Shown one piece after another: positions 42,293 to 55,802 of a stretch of DNA of 64,000 bases (position 1 is its first letter; every line of letters starts with the position of its first letter). A program made the translations under genes and the position numbers. A model generated the notes under the pieces. The model saw only the letters and a list, made by a program, of their open reading frames with translations. It had not been told where the DNA came from and did no database searches. Origin of the DNA: Chromobotia macracanthus (Eukaryota; Chordata; Actinopteri; Cypriniformes; Botiidae); assembly GCA_036877525.1 (NCBI GenBank), contig JAZGTH010000008.1:10942001-11006000 (forward strand). The letters run 5' to 3'.

Positions 42293-44746
42293 AGTTGCTT
42301 ACGTTATGGAGAACAGCAGTCTTTTTGTTTTTGTTAGTCAGTGTCTTCTCTGTTTCTCCCGAACGTGTCATTTCTTCACCGATGGAGCAGCAGAATACAG
42401 AGGGTGTCTGAGTCTGACTGAGGTGATTGTGAATGAGAAACAGCTGTTTTCATACCCCTCCATTTCTCCTCTTAGAGAGCTGGTTTCACAGCGGGAAGGA
42501 ACCAAGTGGAAAGCAGCACCCAACAGCTGCACACAGGCTCAGCAAGCGGCCAAAACAGACAGGATTTTAATGTCTTCCTTTAAGGGAATGTAGCATCACA
42601 GGTTTTAAAGGGCCTGGCCTAGCTGTTTTAACACTAGTAGCGTAAACCACACTTCAGTGGTGTAAACATGGGTAGGGAGAGGAGCTGAGGTGTGACGGAT
42701 GGTGTCAGCTGGAATGCCACAAGTGTTTCGAATCCGTTGACCTGGAGTGCCGGAGCATGGGGGCAGTCCGATGTTAGGAATTCGCACCTCTGCCTCAGGA
42801 GCAGCTGTTGCCCGTCTCGTTTTGTTTGTGTGTGCAGGGGAGGAAAGAAATATTCCGGGTTTTTTCAGCCTCAACGTCTGCAGCCGATACATCACACGTG
42901 TCAGTGTGTTTATAAACACAGAGGGAAATGGGTTTAAAGCATTGTCTGGGGTAATCAATAGCATGCCGATGGTGGCACACAGACGTTAGTTTTAAAGAAT
43001 ACATTATTTGCAAGGTACAGTATGTTATTTATTTATGGTAAAATACTTCCTAGTTTAACGTGCAGACACAACATATTAGCAAGCCGAAGACTTTTCGAGA
43101 CATGTAAACTCCATAGCTCACTTTCAAAACATTGCGGTTTGGTTGAGTGCCCCAACTTCTTTTAACAGATATGTTAGGGAACAATCTGTATGTAGCTCTG
43201 TTTGTTGCTGCCTCAAAAATTTCACCTGTAAATTGTTTACGTAAACGGGAATGGCAAAATTCCTTCAGGATTATATGCAGTCAGTATAAGGAGAAAGAAA
43301 TTAAATTTTATTTCTTACTCCACCAATACCTAAATGTGTTATCTGATACAGAGTGGTACAGTTTTACCAAACTAAATTTAAATAGTGCTTCCTAATAAAC
43401 TTGACAGTTTTTCCTGTGAGGGGAAACACAAAGGCCCATTAAAAGAAGAATGAGAATAATTCACAATCTACTTCTCCTGCGCTCCATTACTGCGGTTTTA
43501 TGAGGCCATGGGCTCCTATTAATGTTCCTTATTCTCATTGTGTGTGTACGACAGAGAAATAAAGGATTCACCTTCCCACACAATACTGTTTTACCGGTGA
43601 CATTTAAACACACATGCGGATGTATGGCTCAGCCATTAAACACAGATGCAAACGCACAAACTGTTTTCTTTTCTTCCAGGAGTGAATAAGCTGTAGCCTG
43701 TCTGCTCCAGATGTATGATGCCTTTGGGCTCTTATCAACGCAGTTAATATATTACATCGAATGAAAACACACACAAACAACCCACAGAGATAGAGAGAGA
43801 TAAGAGTCCTATGTTTGTGTGGAGATGGTACTTGAGTATCAAGGGTGTGTGTTTCTTGTGTAGTGTGGGTCAAGTCAAGTCTGCGTCTGTTGACCGTCAT
43901 GGAGAATCAGAAGTGTGGGGGAGTTTGCAAGTCTGGATCGCAGCTAGACAGATAAATCCAAGTCCAGCTGCACATTGAATATTCAATTTCAGGTGGATAT
44001 TTCGTGCTTTATAAGTCGAATTGGCTGTGAATGTCATGATGCTGAATGTGAGTTCTGCACACATACTGTGGTCACGTGTTGGTGCTTCACTTGAAAGTGA
44101 CATCTGAGAAAAACAGAACCAGAGAAAGTGATGATAGGAAGTAGTCCATCAATACGCTCTCTCTTCCAGTGTCTGGCTATCCCTTCATCATCGTTCTTCT
44201 TTTATCTTTTCTCTTTTATTTGACATGTGCTGAGCCTGCTCTCTAACACAGTAAGTCAGGCAAAAGGAAATGTGCTGTCAATCAAAGATGCATGAAATCA
44301 GAGGTTGCTAGGTAACAGGGTAAAACAGACCCCAAACCAATAACTAACAGCAACAAACTGTGCAACTGCACATTTCAGAAAACGGCTTATAACACGTTCA
44401 TGAAGCGGTCGTGTTTGGCATCTCTCTGGCGCACGGCCATGATATCCCAACAGCTGCACAAAGAGTTTTCACGCAAAACACGCTGGCGCTTCCAAGACTT
44501 GACTTGTACTGACTGACCTTTGACCTTACGAGGAGCAGAATGGGGGAAAACGATCCCTTCAACACTTCGTTACGCGCTCCATCTTGTTAAAACTACAGGT
44601 TAATGATAGTCAGAGATTTAAACAGTATCACGCAAGCGAGACCACTGTTGTACTAATTTATTATGTGTACAGGAAGTTAATATTGAGTAACACATCTGAT
44701 AAACAACATTATTCATCATCTTGATGTTTTTGCTACGGCAATGAAC
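42293..44746 (+). other. sipa1l2 intron 1, no feature seen
   Basis: No repeat family member or exon recognised in this stretch. Confidence 0.4.
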
Positions 44747-45076
44747 CCAGTCAACAGGGAATGTTCTCAGCTAACATTCTGTAAAAGTCCTCTGAAAGGC
44801 GTTCCTGCAGTAACATCATCAGAACTTTTTTAATGTTATAAATCATATATAAAAAATGTTGTTCTTAATTAGTTAGTGGAACATTTTTAAAATGTTACAG
44901 AATAAAAAAATGTGTGAATAACGTTCTTATAACCAAGCAATAATGTTAATACAATGTCAAAAAAACTGGGTGTTTTGAAAATTTGTAGAATGTTTAAATA
45001 TATTTTTGTTAGGGTTAGGGTTTTCTTAATGGAAATGTTAGGGAAACGTACTGACAACCCAAAATTGTTGGCTGGG
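44747..45076 (+). mobile_element. family A MITE, copy 11
   Basis: CAGTCAACAGGGAATGTTCT to AAAATTGTTGGCTGGG; full length, with a GTTAGGGTTAGGG stretch near 45009. Confidence 0.85.
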
Positions 45077-45887
45077 AAAATAGTTCCAATCTACAAAACA
45101 TATTGTTTTTAAGAAATATCAGCGCTGTTGCCCTTGTCCAACCAAATTAGAAGACCGGAACTAACAGTTGTATAGGTTTTCTTGTGAAACACACACAGCC
45201 AGTAGCTTCAGTTCAAGTCGAACTCGCTCTGGGCATGTCTGATGGAAACTTTGCAATGGAGCATGCACACAGGCGGTCGCAGTGATCCGTGAGCGATTTA
45301 TTCAGGCTTCAGGGAGAATGAAGACGGGTGAGTTAAGGAGAGAGAGAGAGAAAGACATAGACGGTAACAAGCAGCAGGCCCCTGGAAACCTACAGACCAC
45401 AACAGTGCATAGAAGTAGCTTCCAACGTGGACGCTTTGATTCAGTTTACATGGTATAATGACAGAAGTGAGTTCACACTGTCTTCATTCATGGAACTCAT
45501 TCGCTAATGCTATAATTGTGTACAAGTGCTCTTATGTGCACAGAAAAGGTTCACACACAGAATTTATGTCAGATTCAGTGCAGGTGTGGACAGACAAATG
45601 TGTTTATGCTGTCAGTCTGATGTTGGGACTGACAGCAAGAGGGAGCGTGTGCCCACAGTTAGTATATCTCTATCTCAGACTATCACTAGTCTGTCAGGTG
45701 ATTATTTTGTTCACATAAAAGCATAAGATCTCGCCCTCCATTCAAAGTGATCTCCCAAGCCACGCCTCCTCCAAAAACACAGACGCATACAGTTTGACAG
45801 CCAAACAGGACATCCTATCATTGCATTCGAACCAAATGCAGTCATTGGATGAACATTTAATGGTCCTGTGCCTTCCGCAGGGAAATC

Positions 45888-45889
<2 letters not shown>

Positions 45890-45919
<30 letters not shown>
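45890..45919. repeat. (AT)n microsatellite
   Basis: About 14 perfect AT units. Confidence 0.9.
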
Positions 45920-45922
<3 letters not shown>

Positions 45923-46690
45923 TTAGACCACTTTACTCAGTAATTGCTATCAGGATGTGAAGAGACTTTTAACAAGCATAGCAAAATATGTTTCTGGAAA
46001 AGAATTGTGCACTCTGCCTGGCAGACGTGTTAAAGATTAGCAGACAGGGTGTCAGTTTATTAAGTAATAAGCTGTTTCCTCACTTAAGAGGTTTATTCAA
46101 CATACTGCAGCATCATTGACAACCATTCAAAGAAAAACTGCCTCTTGTCTGTGTGCCAGTGTACTGCTGCGTTACACTTTGTTTTGCTAACCCTGGAGGA
46201 TCTGGAATGGGTTAGCCTGACAGGGCGATGGACACTTGGCACAGCTGTAGACAAGGCGAAGCAATGCATCATGGGTATTTGTTGCACTGGTTCGGTCAGA
46301 CTTCATTATCATCCAGTACTGTGTGCTCAGAGGCTGAGTTTCAGTCCAAATGCCCCAGAGGAACTTTCCCATCATTACCGTCTGTTTGCTGCCTGCAATT
46401 TTAATGACGCACAGCTCATACTGACAGGAAGTTTGAGACATTCAGTGTTTGTGTGTCTGTGTGAATAAGTGTTTAGAGCTGATACTGCAGTTTGTATATA
46501 TGTGTCAATCGATCACATTTTGTATAGCACATTTCTTGTAAACAGGAATCTAAAGTGTAAACGGATGCAACATTGCAAATAAAATTACCTAGTGTATAGA
46601 CAGCAGCAGCAGTGTGGAACAGTTTAAAACAATGTATGTACAGTGTTATATATATAGACACACGTTATTTATATCCTATTACATTCTCGT

Positions 46691-46724
46691 TCTCTCTTTC
46701 TCTCTATCTCTCTCTCTCTCTTTA
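46691..46724. repeat. (CT)n-rich tract
   Basis: CTCTCTTTCTCTCTATCTCT-type pyrimidine run. Confidence 0.85.
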
Positions 46725-47486
46725 GGATACAAATCTGCTGGGTGATATACATATATAACATTACTAGTTTTACTATATACCATTTACTTATCTAACTTGG
46801 GGTGTCTGTTGTCTCTTATAAAATTATGAATTTAGCCAAAAGCTTGTCTTTTAAAGGTAAAGTATGCAAACGTTCTCCCATTGGCCAGCCAGAGAGATAG
46901 TCCTGCCCCCAATTCATGTCATTGGTTCAGACGGTGTTGCTATGTTTGGCTGCTTGGAACTCGCAAAGAGAAATTGAGTGTGTGTGATTAGTTGTGTCAT
47001 CTTTCATGATTGTCAGGACTCATCTCTCTGTCGCCGTCCTCTACTCGCCCTCTCCTCCACGGGAAGTCTGAGTTTACAGCATGCAGCATATGGCTCTTAC
47101 ACAGAATTATTCCACCTGTTCTTTTATCTGCCAGTCTCCAAACTTTTCTTTTTCTGCCCTTTTTTAACCCCCCAAGAACTAAAACCTGGAAATGAAAGAG
47201 AAGAGCAGATTGTAGACATGCTTCAGCTGGCCTCTCTTGCTTCTCTGAGGGTCTCTGTATCAAGGCAGGTGGGCTGAATTGGTTTGGGGGATGTGGTGGG
47301 GTTTAAGAAATGAGGGGTTATCTGTCGGTTCGAAATCTGGAGTTTCGTGGTACGTCCTCTTTCTATAGAAATGCTAATATATGCCAGTGGTTAGCAATCT
47401 TTAGGGGCTTTTGTTCAGTTGAAGGGGTCTGGAGAGATGTTGGGGGTTGAGGAAATGAGGTTTTCTTTCTTTTAAATGTTCTCCCC

Positions 47487-47776
47487 CAGCTTTCCCCCCA
47501 ACATTTCCAAGTTACAAAATGTTAAAAATGTTCATTTGAAAGTTGTTCAATGTTCAAAACCATTGCTTGGTTATAAGAACATTATTCAAACTTTTAAATT
47601 CTGTAATGTTTTTAAAACGTTTCAATAACCGCTTAAGAAAAATGCTTTTGATGATATATAACATTAAAAAGTTCTAATGATATTACTGTAAGAGAGTATT
47701 TTGGTAACTTTGAGAGAACTTCTAGAGAACATTAGAGTTTGTTGGAAGGTTCTGAGAATGTTCTCTGTTAGCTGGG
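47487..47776 (-). mobile_element. family A MITE, copy 12
   Basis: Diverged at the left (ACATTTCCAAGTTACAAAAT), clear at the right (GAATGTTCTCTGTTAGCTGG). Confidence 0.75.
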
Positions 47777-49898
47777 CCACCTCTTTCTCATCTTAATCAT
47801 GATTTCAGCACACACATCTCTCTTAATCAGTAACCAGCGTTTTTCATCCATATCAGCACGGCCTGTGGCCTACGCAGGGAATGTATCAATCACCTTGTTC
47901 AGCAAACATTGTGTTTTCGAAATTGTTTACTGGAGATGATACATGGCCAGGTAAATTTTTAGGTGTGGCTTCCAGGTGTTGTCAGCACACACTTGGCAGG
48001 TTGCTGAACGTTCGTTTGTTATGCCAAGGCCTTGAGGAGTTTTCTGCAAAGATGGATGGATTTTTACAGCTGTTTGCTGTTCATCTGCGGTGAGGATGTG
48101 GCAGAGGGCAGCTTTTCCAAACCCACCGGCTAAGCTGATTGGTCCTGACACGACCGCCAGCACGCTCTGAATCGTATCTGTGACGGCTGCGAGAAAGAAT
48201 GCGTGTTTGTTTGGTGAGTCGTGCTTGTTTTTGTTTGGCATTTGTAACATGCTGGATTGCACTCAGCTGGGGTTTTTCTGAGGTTAGAAGAAGAGCTCTT
48301 TAATACTGGGATGGTTGCAGTATAATTGTCTTCAACTGATAGTGGGTTAGTCCTCTAGTGAAAGTATTTTTCATTGTATTTGTTTCTTTCTCTTTTGCCT
48401 TTTATTTGTTAGATGTATTTATATCTATATAATATTTTATGTATATAGTTTATATGTTTTGGTAATTGTGTTGGGTTGCCACTTAACGCTCAGTGATAAA
48501 TCTAGGTTCTAAAATAAGTTTGTTAAAACCAGGGTATGTTGGGAAAATTAAGAAAAGGTCATTTTCTAAGTCTGTGGAGTCCAGGTCATTTTATTCAGCT
48601 GTGTGTGTGTGTGAGTGCGCTGCTGAAGGTATTTGCCACGGACAGTGCAGCAGGGTGTTGGGGTGTGTGTGTGTGTGTTGGGCTGCTGTGAGAAGCTTGG
48701 AATGCCAGATGGTGCTTGTTAAACTCCAAAAGCTCTCCCACTCTCGACTGGAGCGCTGCGGTGTGGGCCACATGCTGTCTGGAATGACCAGCCTCAATTC
48801 AGACAGGCGGAATTCTCCAACACCCAAAGCTACCTGCTGCTCCGAGTTTCTCACAGGGTCTTTCAGTCTTTCTTTTAAGTCCAGCATGTGGTCCGACTCT
48901 CCCGGTAAATGAAGGTTACCGCTTGAGCGCGAGAGAAGAAATTAGTTCAGCTCGGGGGACAATGCAGATGCCTCGTTCCACAAAGCTGCTGCTGTTCCAA
49001 ACCACAGAAGAAAGACGCTGAATGAGAGAAACAAGGAGGCAGTGTGTTTCCATCACCAGGGTCTAGATCTAGTCAGGTTGTGAAAGACCCTCCATCGGTT
49101 TGCTTTCAGTGACCTTAAAGAATCGGAGATGGATTTAGAGTTACGTCATTGATTTGCTGTTGAAGTTTGCTGTCAAGTGCGTGTGTGAAACGACGAGTCT
49201 CTGCATGTTTATTCGCGCCTGGTCCTTTTTTGCGAATGTGTTTTTGTATTTTTAGTGTTGTCAGCAGGAAGCTGCACAAACCTGAACCGCAGAATCGAAA
49301 CTCCTGTCAAGTGAAGCGGTCGTCAAAGTTTCAGCACGTTGCCATTTGCCCTGCAGCTGTTTGCTGAAACGATCGAGCTGCTTCTTTATTATTCAGATTT
49401 TAATTAAACGAGGCGCTATACCAACTCACCCTTTATTCCATTCTTAAACCTTCATTGATGTGCGTGAAAAGGAGGATTTGTGTCCGAACAAAAGGCTTAC
49501 ATAAACTCTCAACTCCACTTTTTTGGCTTCTAGCTGATGAGCATTGTTCCAGTAAAGCTCTTTTGGGTCAGGGCCAAGACTTTTGCTGTTAAAGGACTGA
49601 AAGGTTGAAGGTTAATTTACCTCACAGTCGTGTTTAAGATGCCCCCATATAAGCTTCTATTACGCATGAGATTGGAGCCATTTGTGGTTGATGTGTCATA
49701 TGGAAGACATTAAATGGGTTAAAATTAGGATAACTTACCCTTAACACAGCTCATTAGCCAAAATAGTTGGGTTCCTTGTAAAAGAAAATGTGTGAGTGTG
49801 TGTTTGAATCCTGAAACTCAACTCAGTAAAGTTTTTCTTAAATTGTTGCTCTTCCTTGACTGTGGTTGACCTGAAAAGTTGTTTACACTAATGCAAAC
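47777..49898 (+). other. sipa1l2 intron 1, no feature seen
   Basis: Two short TG runs near 48601-48612 and 48664-48680; no exon or mobile element recognised. Confidence 0.4.
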
Positions 49899-50160
49899 CC
49901 AGCTAAAATGCAACATTCTCAGTATTTGCCAACTTTCTTTAAAAGTTCTTTAAAGTTCTTTAAAAAGTTGTCAAAAACGTTGTTCTTACATTATTCTCAA
50001 GTTGTCAGTGAACAACATTATTCTTAAGTTGTCAGTGGAACTATAAAACTTTACAGGATTAAAAATTGTTTGAATAACATTCTTATAGTCAAGCAGTAAC
50101 GTTAATCCAACATCTAAAAAACAGGATGTTTTGAACTTTCCTAGAACATTCAAAATAATT
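49899..50160 (+). mobile_element. family A MITE, copy 13 (3'-truncated)
   Basis: Starts CCCAGCTAAAATGCAACATT. A duplicated ATTCTCAAGTTGTCAGTG / ATTCTTAAGTTGTCAGTG block sits near 49992-50029. The AATTGTTAGCTGGG end is absent. Confidence 0.7.
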
Positions 50161-51219
50161 GCAGCCATGCTAAGAATGCAATGCATACTTGCATACTAGT
50201 TACACTTGTGTATTTCAGGCGTAGGAGGTGTGAAAGGACAGGGCTTTGGAAATACAACTGGCTACGAGGCAAAATATTGGAATAACAACCCACGCCTGTC
50301 TCCTTCATTCTTGCAGTCCCATCTGAGGATGAGGGAGTAGCTGTCGAAACAAGGGAGATTCCAATTGTTAGCAGTTACATCGACAGTCAGTACATGAAAT
50401 ACCATGTTCACATTATATGTCATAAGACTTGATCTCTCGTTGGGCCGAAGGCCACAAACTCCATCACAAACAGTTGTGTAGCAGATGTGTTTTTGTCCCT
50501 GTGTGTCTCATTTTAGTAGCTGATATCAGTTTTGCAGGTCAAAAGCAAGTGTAAACTCATAAAAGCGAGCGGAAAAGAGTTTTCTCACACGCCGATCACA
50601 CTGACATATTGCGAGTTTTCTCCCGAATTGGGAGAGGTGGAGGCCACAAAGCGGAGAGTTTTTAGCATGAACTTACGCAGCTTCATTCTTTTTAAAGTCC
50701 CAGCCATGAAAATGACAAAAGCTTGACATGTTCTGGCACACAAGCCCTCATTCCATTTAAAAGCCGCCAGCTAGAGGTCATTTTACTTCACAAAACACTC
50801 AGGAAGTCGTAGCTGGGCAGTTTCGTAATGTAAATGAAGGAAATGTGAGTTATTGTGTTCTGACCTGTTCTGTGGCTCTTTCTCACGGGCCCTTTCTCCA
50901 TGTTTGCTCACAGCTGGAGGACCATGTTTGTTTGGTAAACACCTGGAAGTTATATTAACCCAAATGGTAAAGGTCAGTTTCTCTATTCCCTTCAGAGAGC
51001 CCCAGGACCCCCCGGGGCCAGTCTTTCAACTTGTGCCCACACTGCTGTGTGTTTTCCTGTGAGGATTTGAGGCCTTCCTTTTGTTTGTTTGTTTGTTTTT
51101 AATCTCTTATTGAGTCTGTCCCTCTTTCGTTCCCACCCTTGTGTTCTTGTTGGTGTAGTTTTCACAGTGTAGACCTTTTGATGTAGCTTGTCTGTGAAAT
51201 CACATAAAAACTATTGAGT

Positions 51220-51367
51220 GTTCCTGTAGCTCAACTTGTAGAACATTTGCGTTAGCACTTCAAAGGTTGCAGGTTCGATTTCGAAAGAACACATACTAAT
51301 CAAATATATAATTCGAATGCACTGTAAGTCGCTTTGAAAAAACGCGTCTGCCAAATGCATAAATGTA
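51220..51367 (+). mobile_element. tRNA-derived SINE, near full length
   Basis: GTTCCTGTAGCTCAACTTGT (A-box region), GGTTGCAGGTTCGATTTC (B-box region), a linker, then the tail ACTGTAAGTCGCTTTG and GCGTCTGCCAAATGCATAAA. Diverged stem pairing and a SINE tail show it is not a functional tRNA gene. Confidence 0.8.
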
Positions 51368-52795
51368 AGCAATGTAGCAAAGTTACCCAGGATGTTACCA
51401 TCTCCCTGTTTGAGGGTTCAAACGCAGTTCAGTGTTTAAGAAAACATTTTAAGGCCAATGTGTTCTGTTCCATTGAGTCTAGTTGTTTTTGTAGACCCTC
51501 TAACACTCTCCCAACTGTTTGGAGATCAGTTACCCCATACAGTGGCCATGTATAGTTTTTTTGCTGCAACGCTAGCCAGTCAGACTGAACTTTTGTCTAC
51601 TGTGCCATTTTAAAATCAAAAGTAGAAATGTTTAGTTCTGTCTGTCTGTCTCTCTGTCTGTCTCTCTGCCTGTATGTATGTTAATCAGATTTCCAGGCAC
51701 TTAGCTTCCGTGTGAAACAGTCTCGCAGGTTTCCTGCACGCTTGGAATAAATCCTGAAGTCTTTCTGGTATGTCGGGCATTGGAGTGCATTGGCTAGCTC
51801 TTCTTATAGTGCCTCCAGCACTGGAATGTGTGAGCGCCAAGGCGACTCCGTCCTTACTCCTAACAAGGAAAGGGAAATGAGAACACAGACCTACCAGCAG
51901 CGTCCCAGGAATGAGGAATGTAGGTGAACTCCGTGCTGGAACCGAAAAAGCCTGGAAGACTTTGACAGCATTTAACAGGGTGTTACCCATGTAGGGTGTT
52001 CACAATGTCAAAACTGTCAAGTTCTGCTGGGCTTGGACATGTGCCTGCTCACCCTACTACAATTCTGGAACTCTCTTACCTAATCCTTCTGTCAAAGTCA
52101 TCCTTTTGTTTTGCAGTCAAACCCAGGAGCTAATGAAGGTTGTAATTGGACAGGACAGAAGGCAATAATCGTTAGGTATAACCTTGTAGCTTTGATTTGG
52201 GGCTTAGGAGCTCATGGCTGTATATGTGCATTGCTGATATGGATGGAAATTGTTCTCTGTTTTGTAGCTCTGGAATGTAACGTGCAGTCGGGCAAAAAAC
52301 ATTGCATTTTTCTAATTTAATGCAACATGTTTATCCTGTAGTATGCTATGAGCATAACAATTTGAGTGACTTTTTTATTATATGTTTATTTCTTGACGTT
52401 GCTTATTTAAAAATACTCCAAACGTTCAGTATATTGCCAGTTTTAAATCAGATTTTGAATCCCAGATTTTGGACCCTGCTGTATGTGGGTTGGCAGGGCG
52501 AGAACATTGCAGATACACTGTGAGCGCGTTGACCTCCTTTCCAGCATTGTTTTGATCCGTTTCACACCACACTGCAAACTCCTGTCCCAAAAATGCCTTG
52601 GACAAGACTGCTGTCGCTGTCAATCATCTGGTGTAAGAAAGCGTTCAAGTAACGCTCTGCTAATGTAACCATGTTTCCAGAGAAAACACAACATCAGAAT
52701 GTTCTAGGTTTATCACCAAACATTAAACACTCGTTTCCATGTAAACCGCTTATTGTGCTTTAAATAATCAGCGCTTTATAAAGCTCGTCATATTT
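51368..52795 (+). other. sipa1l2 intron 1, no feature seen
   Basis: A CTGTCTGTCT run near 51639-51665 only. The minus-strand frame 51990-51685 (101 codons from ATG) has no family match or nearby splice context. Confidence 0.4.
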
Positions 52796-53075
52796 ATTTT
52801 TGAACGTCAATTTTCTTTATTGTTGTGTTTTTGGTAATGAAAATATTATTCAAACATTTTTTAAATTGTGTAAAGTTTTGTGCAACTAACAGTGTTAGTT
52901 ACGCATTGTTAGTTTTGTGTAACTAGCAATGCAAGAACAATATTTTTGATATATGATATATAACGTTTAAAAACAATCCATAGTAAGGTTATTACAAGAA
53001 TGGTTTTTAAGACGTTTGAGGGAACTTTGAGAGAATATTAGCCTATTATTCTAAGAACGTTGCCTGTTTGCTGGG
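52796..53075 (-). mobile_element. family A MITE, copy 14
   Basis: Right end intact in this orientation (AAGAACGTTGCCTGTTTGCT); contains a duplicated CTAACAGTGTTAGTTACGCA-type insertion near 52886-52925. Confidence 0.72.
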
Positions 53076-55042
53076 ACATGCCTGTCAGGAAGTGGAACCT
53101 AAAAAAAGCTAAAAACCGCTTTAGCTCAGATATTCTGTCACATCTTTGGCCGTATCAATCATCAGGCAGTCTGGGACTCCTTTTAACTTGTGGAGCTGCT
53201 GGAAATGATAGACAGGCCAGTGTGATCACAGTCCTCTGTATAGATCCAGCTGTCTAAATAGATTGGGTCAGTGTGGCTTTGCGGTGGGCGATGATAGCTG
53301 TGATGAGTTTTGCTGTTCGGCCAGCACGGCGCATGTGAGCGGCTTCTAAAAGCAGGAGACTGGTTCATAATGGTAATCAATGACCTGTACAGGAACTGCA
53401 GCTGGACAGAGGGCGTCAGAGGGGACGGGATTGGCCATTTGCCTGCCTCTGAAGCCCAGCGGGGGATTGTGGGAGGGAAGCTTTCAGATGTGCAATTTGT
53501 TGTCCTCTCAAGCTCTTTCTAGTTCTTGATTTGCCTCCCGCAGCGGCTGGCAACAGTGAGGTCTTATTTCCTTTTTTTCTGTTTTTTAGGAGGTTTGGAT
53601 ACAGCTGATTGGTTGAGATCAATGATGATTCTCTGAATACAATATGCACATTCATATGTTTATTATTATTTTTATTATTATTAAGAAAACATTCCCAAAA
53701 CATGTTTGTTTTTATAGGAATCACACTGATGTTTATGTTGGAGGACTAACAGATCATCTAACGCCTGTAAATCTTTAAAAACACATTGCTGTGAAATGAC
53801 AGAATCTCTTTACTGTAGTACAGTAATGAAAACCATTCGGTCAGAATTACAGTTGTACCTCGCAAGTGTACTTGACACTTCTTTGCATGATGATAATTAG
53901 ATTGAGTTTTTCCATGTTACTGTACTTTGAGAATTGGGGCATGTCCTTAAATGTCATGAAAATAATGTCACGGTGCAAAAAATCTTTGGTCCTAAAAAGT
54001 TTTTTAAAATGAAATGAAAATGCTATTTCTACCTTCGCTTTAGAGTTTTGGGTGAAATCTGACCCAGATTTTTCTTTTGCGTGTAGGGAGAGATTGAATT
54101 TTTCATTTGACGTGATATGAAGACTGTCTTGTGTTTTGTAAAGAAGAGCCTGCTTACACGATGTTTTCTCCGCCTTCATTTACTATTGAACAGTGTTGTT
54201 TAATAATGAATCAGCTTGTCATTTGTGCACACACTATAAATCTTTATTTTGAGAGCTGATTCTAAGTTTAGCTTCACAATCCCTCCCATGTTCAGTTGAA
54301 GGCAACTTTCGGTGCTGCTGCAATGTTTTGTATTGCAGAACTTTCTGGTTTTTAGATTTTCATGACACTTACATTTCGAAAGGCAATAATCCCGCTGCAT
54401 CTCTTCTGAGAATGAAGTTGTCGCTGTGACCAAATGTCATACCTTTTGATGAATATTTAATAGAGATGCTTTCCTTTGCTGTATGAAATATCCTCTGGTA
54501 CAGAGCTTTGATTGTACTTCTTTCACAGAAATCAATGACGTTTGTGAATGTTTCTCTTGAAGTCACCCTCAACCTGACAAATCTAGACGCAGTCGTAACT
54601 GAATGTTATATCAGAAGCAGAGCTTTATATTGTAATGGAATATTACAGTAACAATATTATTTTTATTTCCTTGAAATAACACGCGCTGTTGAATCGCACA
54701 CCGTGTACCCAGGATAGTGTATTATATAAGCAAATGGGGTCAGTTTTGATTTTATGTTGATTTTAAATTGTAGCTGTACATCCAGTGATTTTTTTTAGGC
54801 TCTGTAAACAGTTGGTGGAGATGTGGACAGATAAAGAGATGTTTATTTTAGAGGGAGGGATAAGGTTTGAGAAGTATTGGGGTCAGTGTATATGTAATGG
54901 ACAGACTGCGCATCCAAAAACACATTATTAATAAACAGCACTTTAATCAGTTTGCCTTCCAACCTAAAAGTAAATCAGATTACTTTTAGGTTGCCGAATC
55001 CCACAGCTGAATGTACCATGGAGAAGGCTGACAGAACTGTAA
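53076..55042 (+). other. sipa1l2 intron 1, no feature seen
   Basis: AT-rich, no exon, RNA gene or transposon recognised. Confidence 0.4.
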
Positions 55043-55044
55043 TT

Positions 55045-55091
<47 letters not shown>

Positions 55092-55092
55092 A
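55043..55092. repeat. (CT)n tract
   Basis: About 50 bases of TCTC with a few T interruptions. Confidence 0.9.
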
Positions 55093-55802
55093 GTACTTTA
55101 TTTTTAGATAACGGTTTAGTGTATTGGAAAGCACTGTTACTGGAAGGAGGGTCAGTAGGTTCATTGAATTTAATCCATTTAATTCTAATTAACTAATTCT
55201 AACGCATTTTTATTTTTACATCAGGTGATTACGTAAAACATTAAAAAAATAAACAATTGATTATATAGTTTTTGCATTTCATTTTATGCATTTAGTATTT
55301 ATGTTTTTCCCCTCAGATAGTGTTCAGTGGTGGCCTGGGTGGCCATTTGTTTAGTTACACTTACAGTCCAGCTGTCAATCCATTTTTTTAACATTATATA
55401 TATTTTTTAAGTTATGTTGCCACCTCTTGCAATGACCAAATTGGTTATAATTATGTCTATTTACATTAGGGGAAGTGCCCTGAATCCGTTTATCAGAGGA
55501 AGTCATGTCTAGATACGAGCTCACTAATGCATTTTTCATTTAGCTATTTCCTTCTGATTTGTTTGTGTGCAAAGGTCAAAAAGTATTTTGTAGGCAATCT
55601 TAAAAGGATGTGCATTGCAGTGGAAAATGTCCTTTTTGAACAGACATTCAAAACCCTTATTAAATTAATTGGCCTTTTTGCTGATACTTTCTTGTTTTGA
55701 GGGTTTTGAGTGCTTTGCATTCATCCAAGGTCACACTAGTATCTCTCCCTCCCAAATGGATTCTCTAATGATCTCTCTCTCTCTCTCTCTTGTTTTTTCC
55801 AG

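Larger units (their letters stand above)
45077..47486 (+). other. sipa1l2 intron 1, no feature beyond simple repeats
   Basis: Holds an (AT)n run at 45890-45919 and a CT-rich tract at 46691-46724; nothing coding. Confidence 0.45.

Noticed and set aside
48493..48912. 139-codon open frame over TG repeats
   Set aside because: Cys/Val-rich translation comes from GTGTGT runs; no splice-supported partner exons.
51220..51292. Functional tRNA gene
   Set aside because: A- and B-box-like sequence is present but it is followed by a SINE tail and related decayed copies lie at 7868 and 59255.
51685..51990. 101-codon minus-strand frame from ATG
   Set aside because: No recognisable family, poly(A) or splice context; probably chance.
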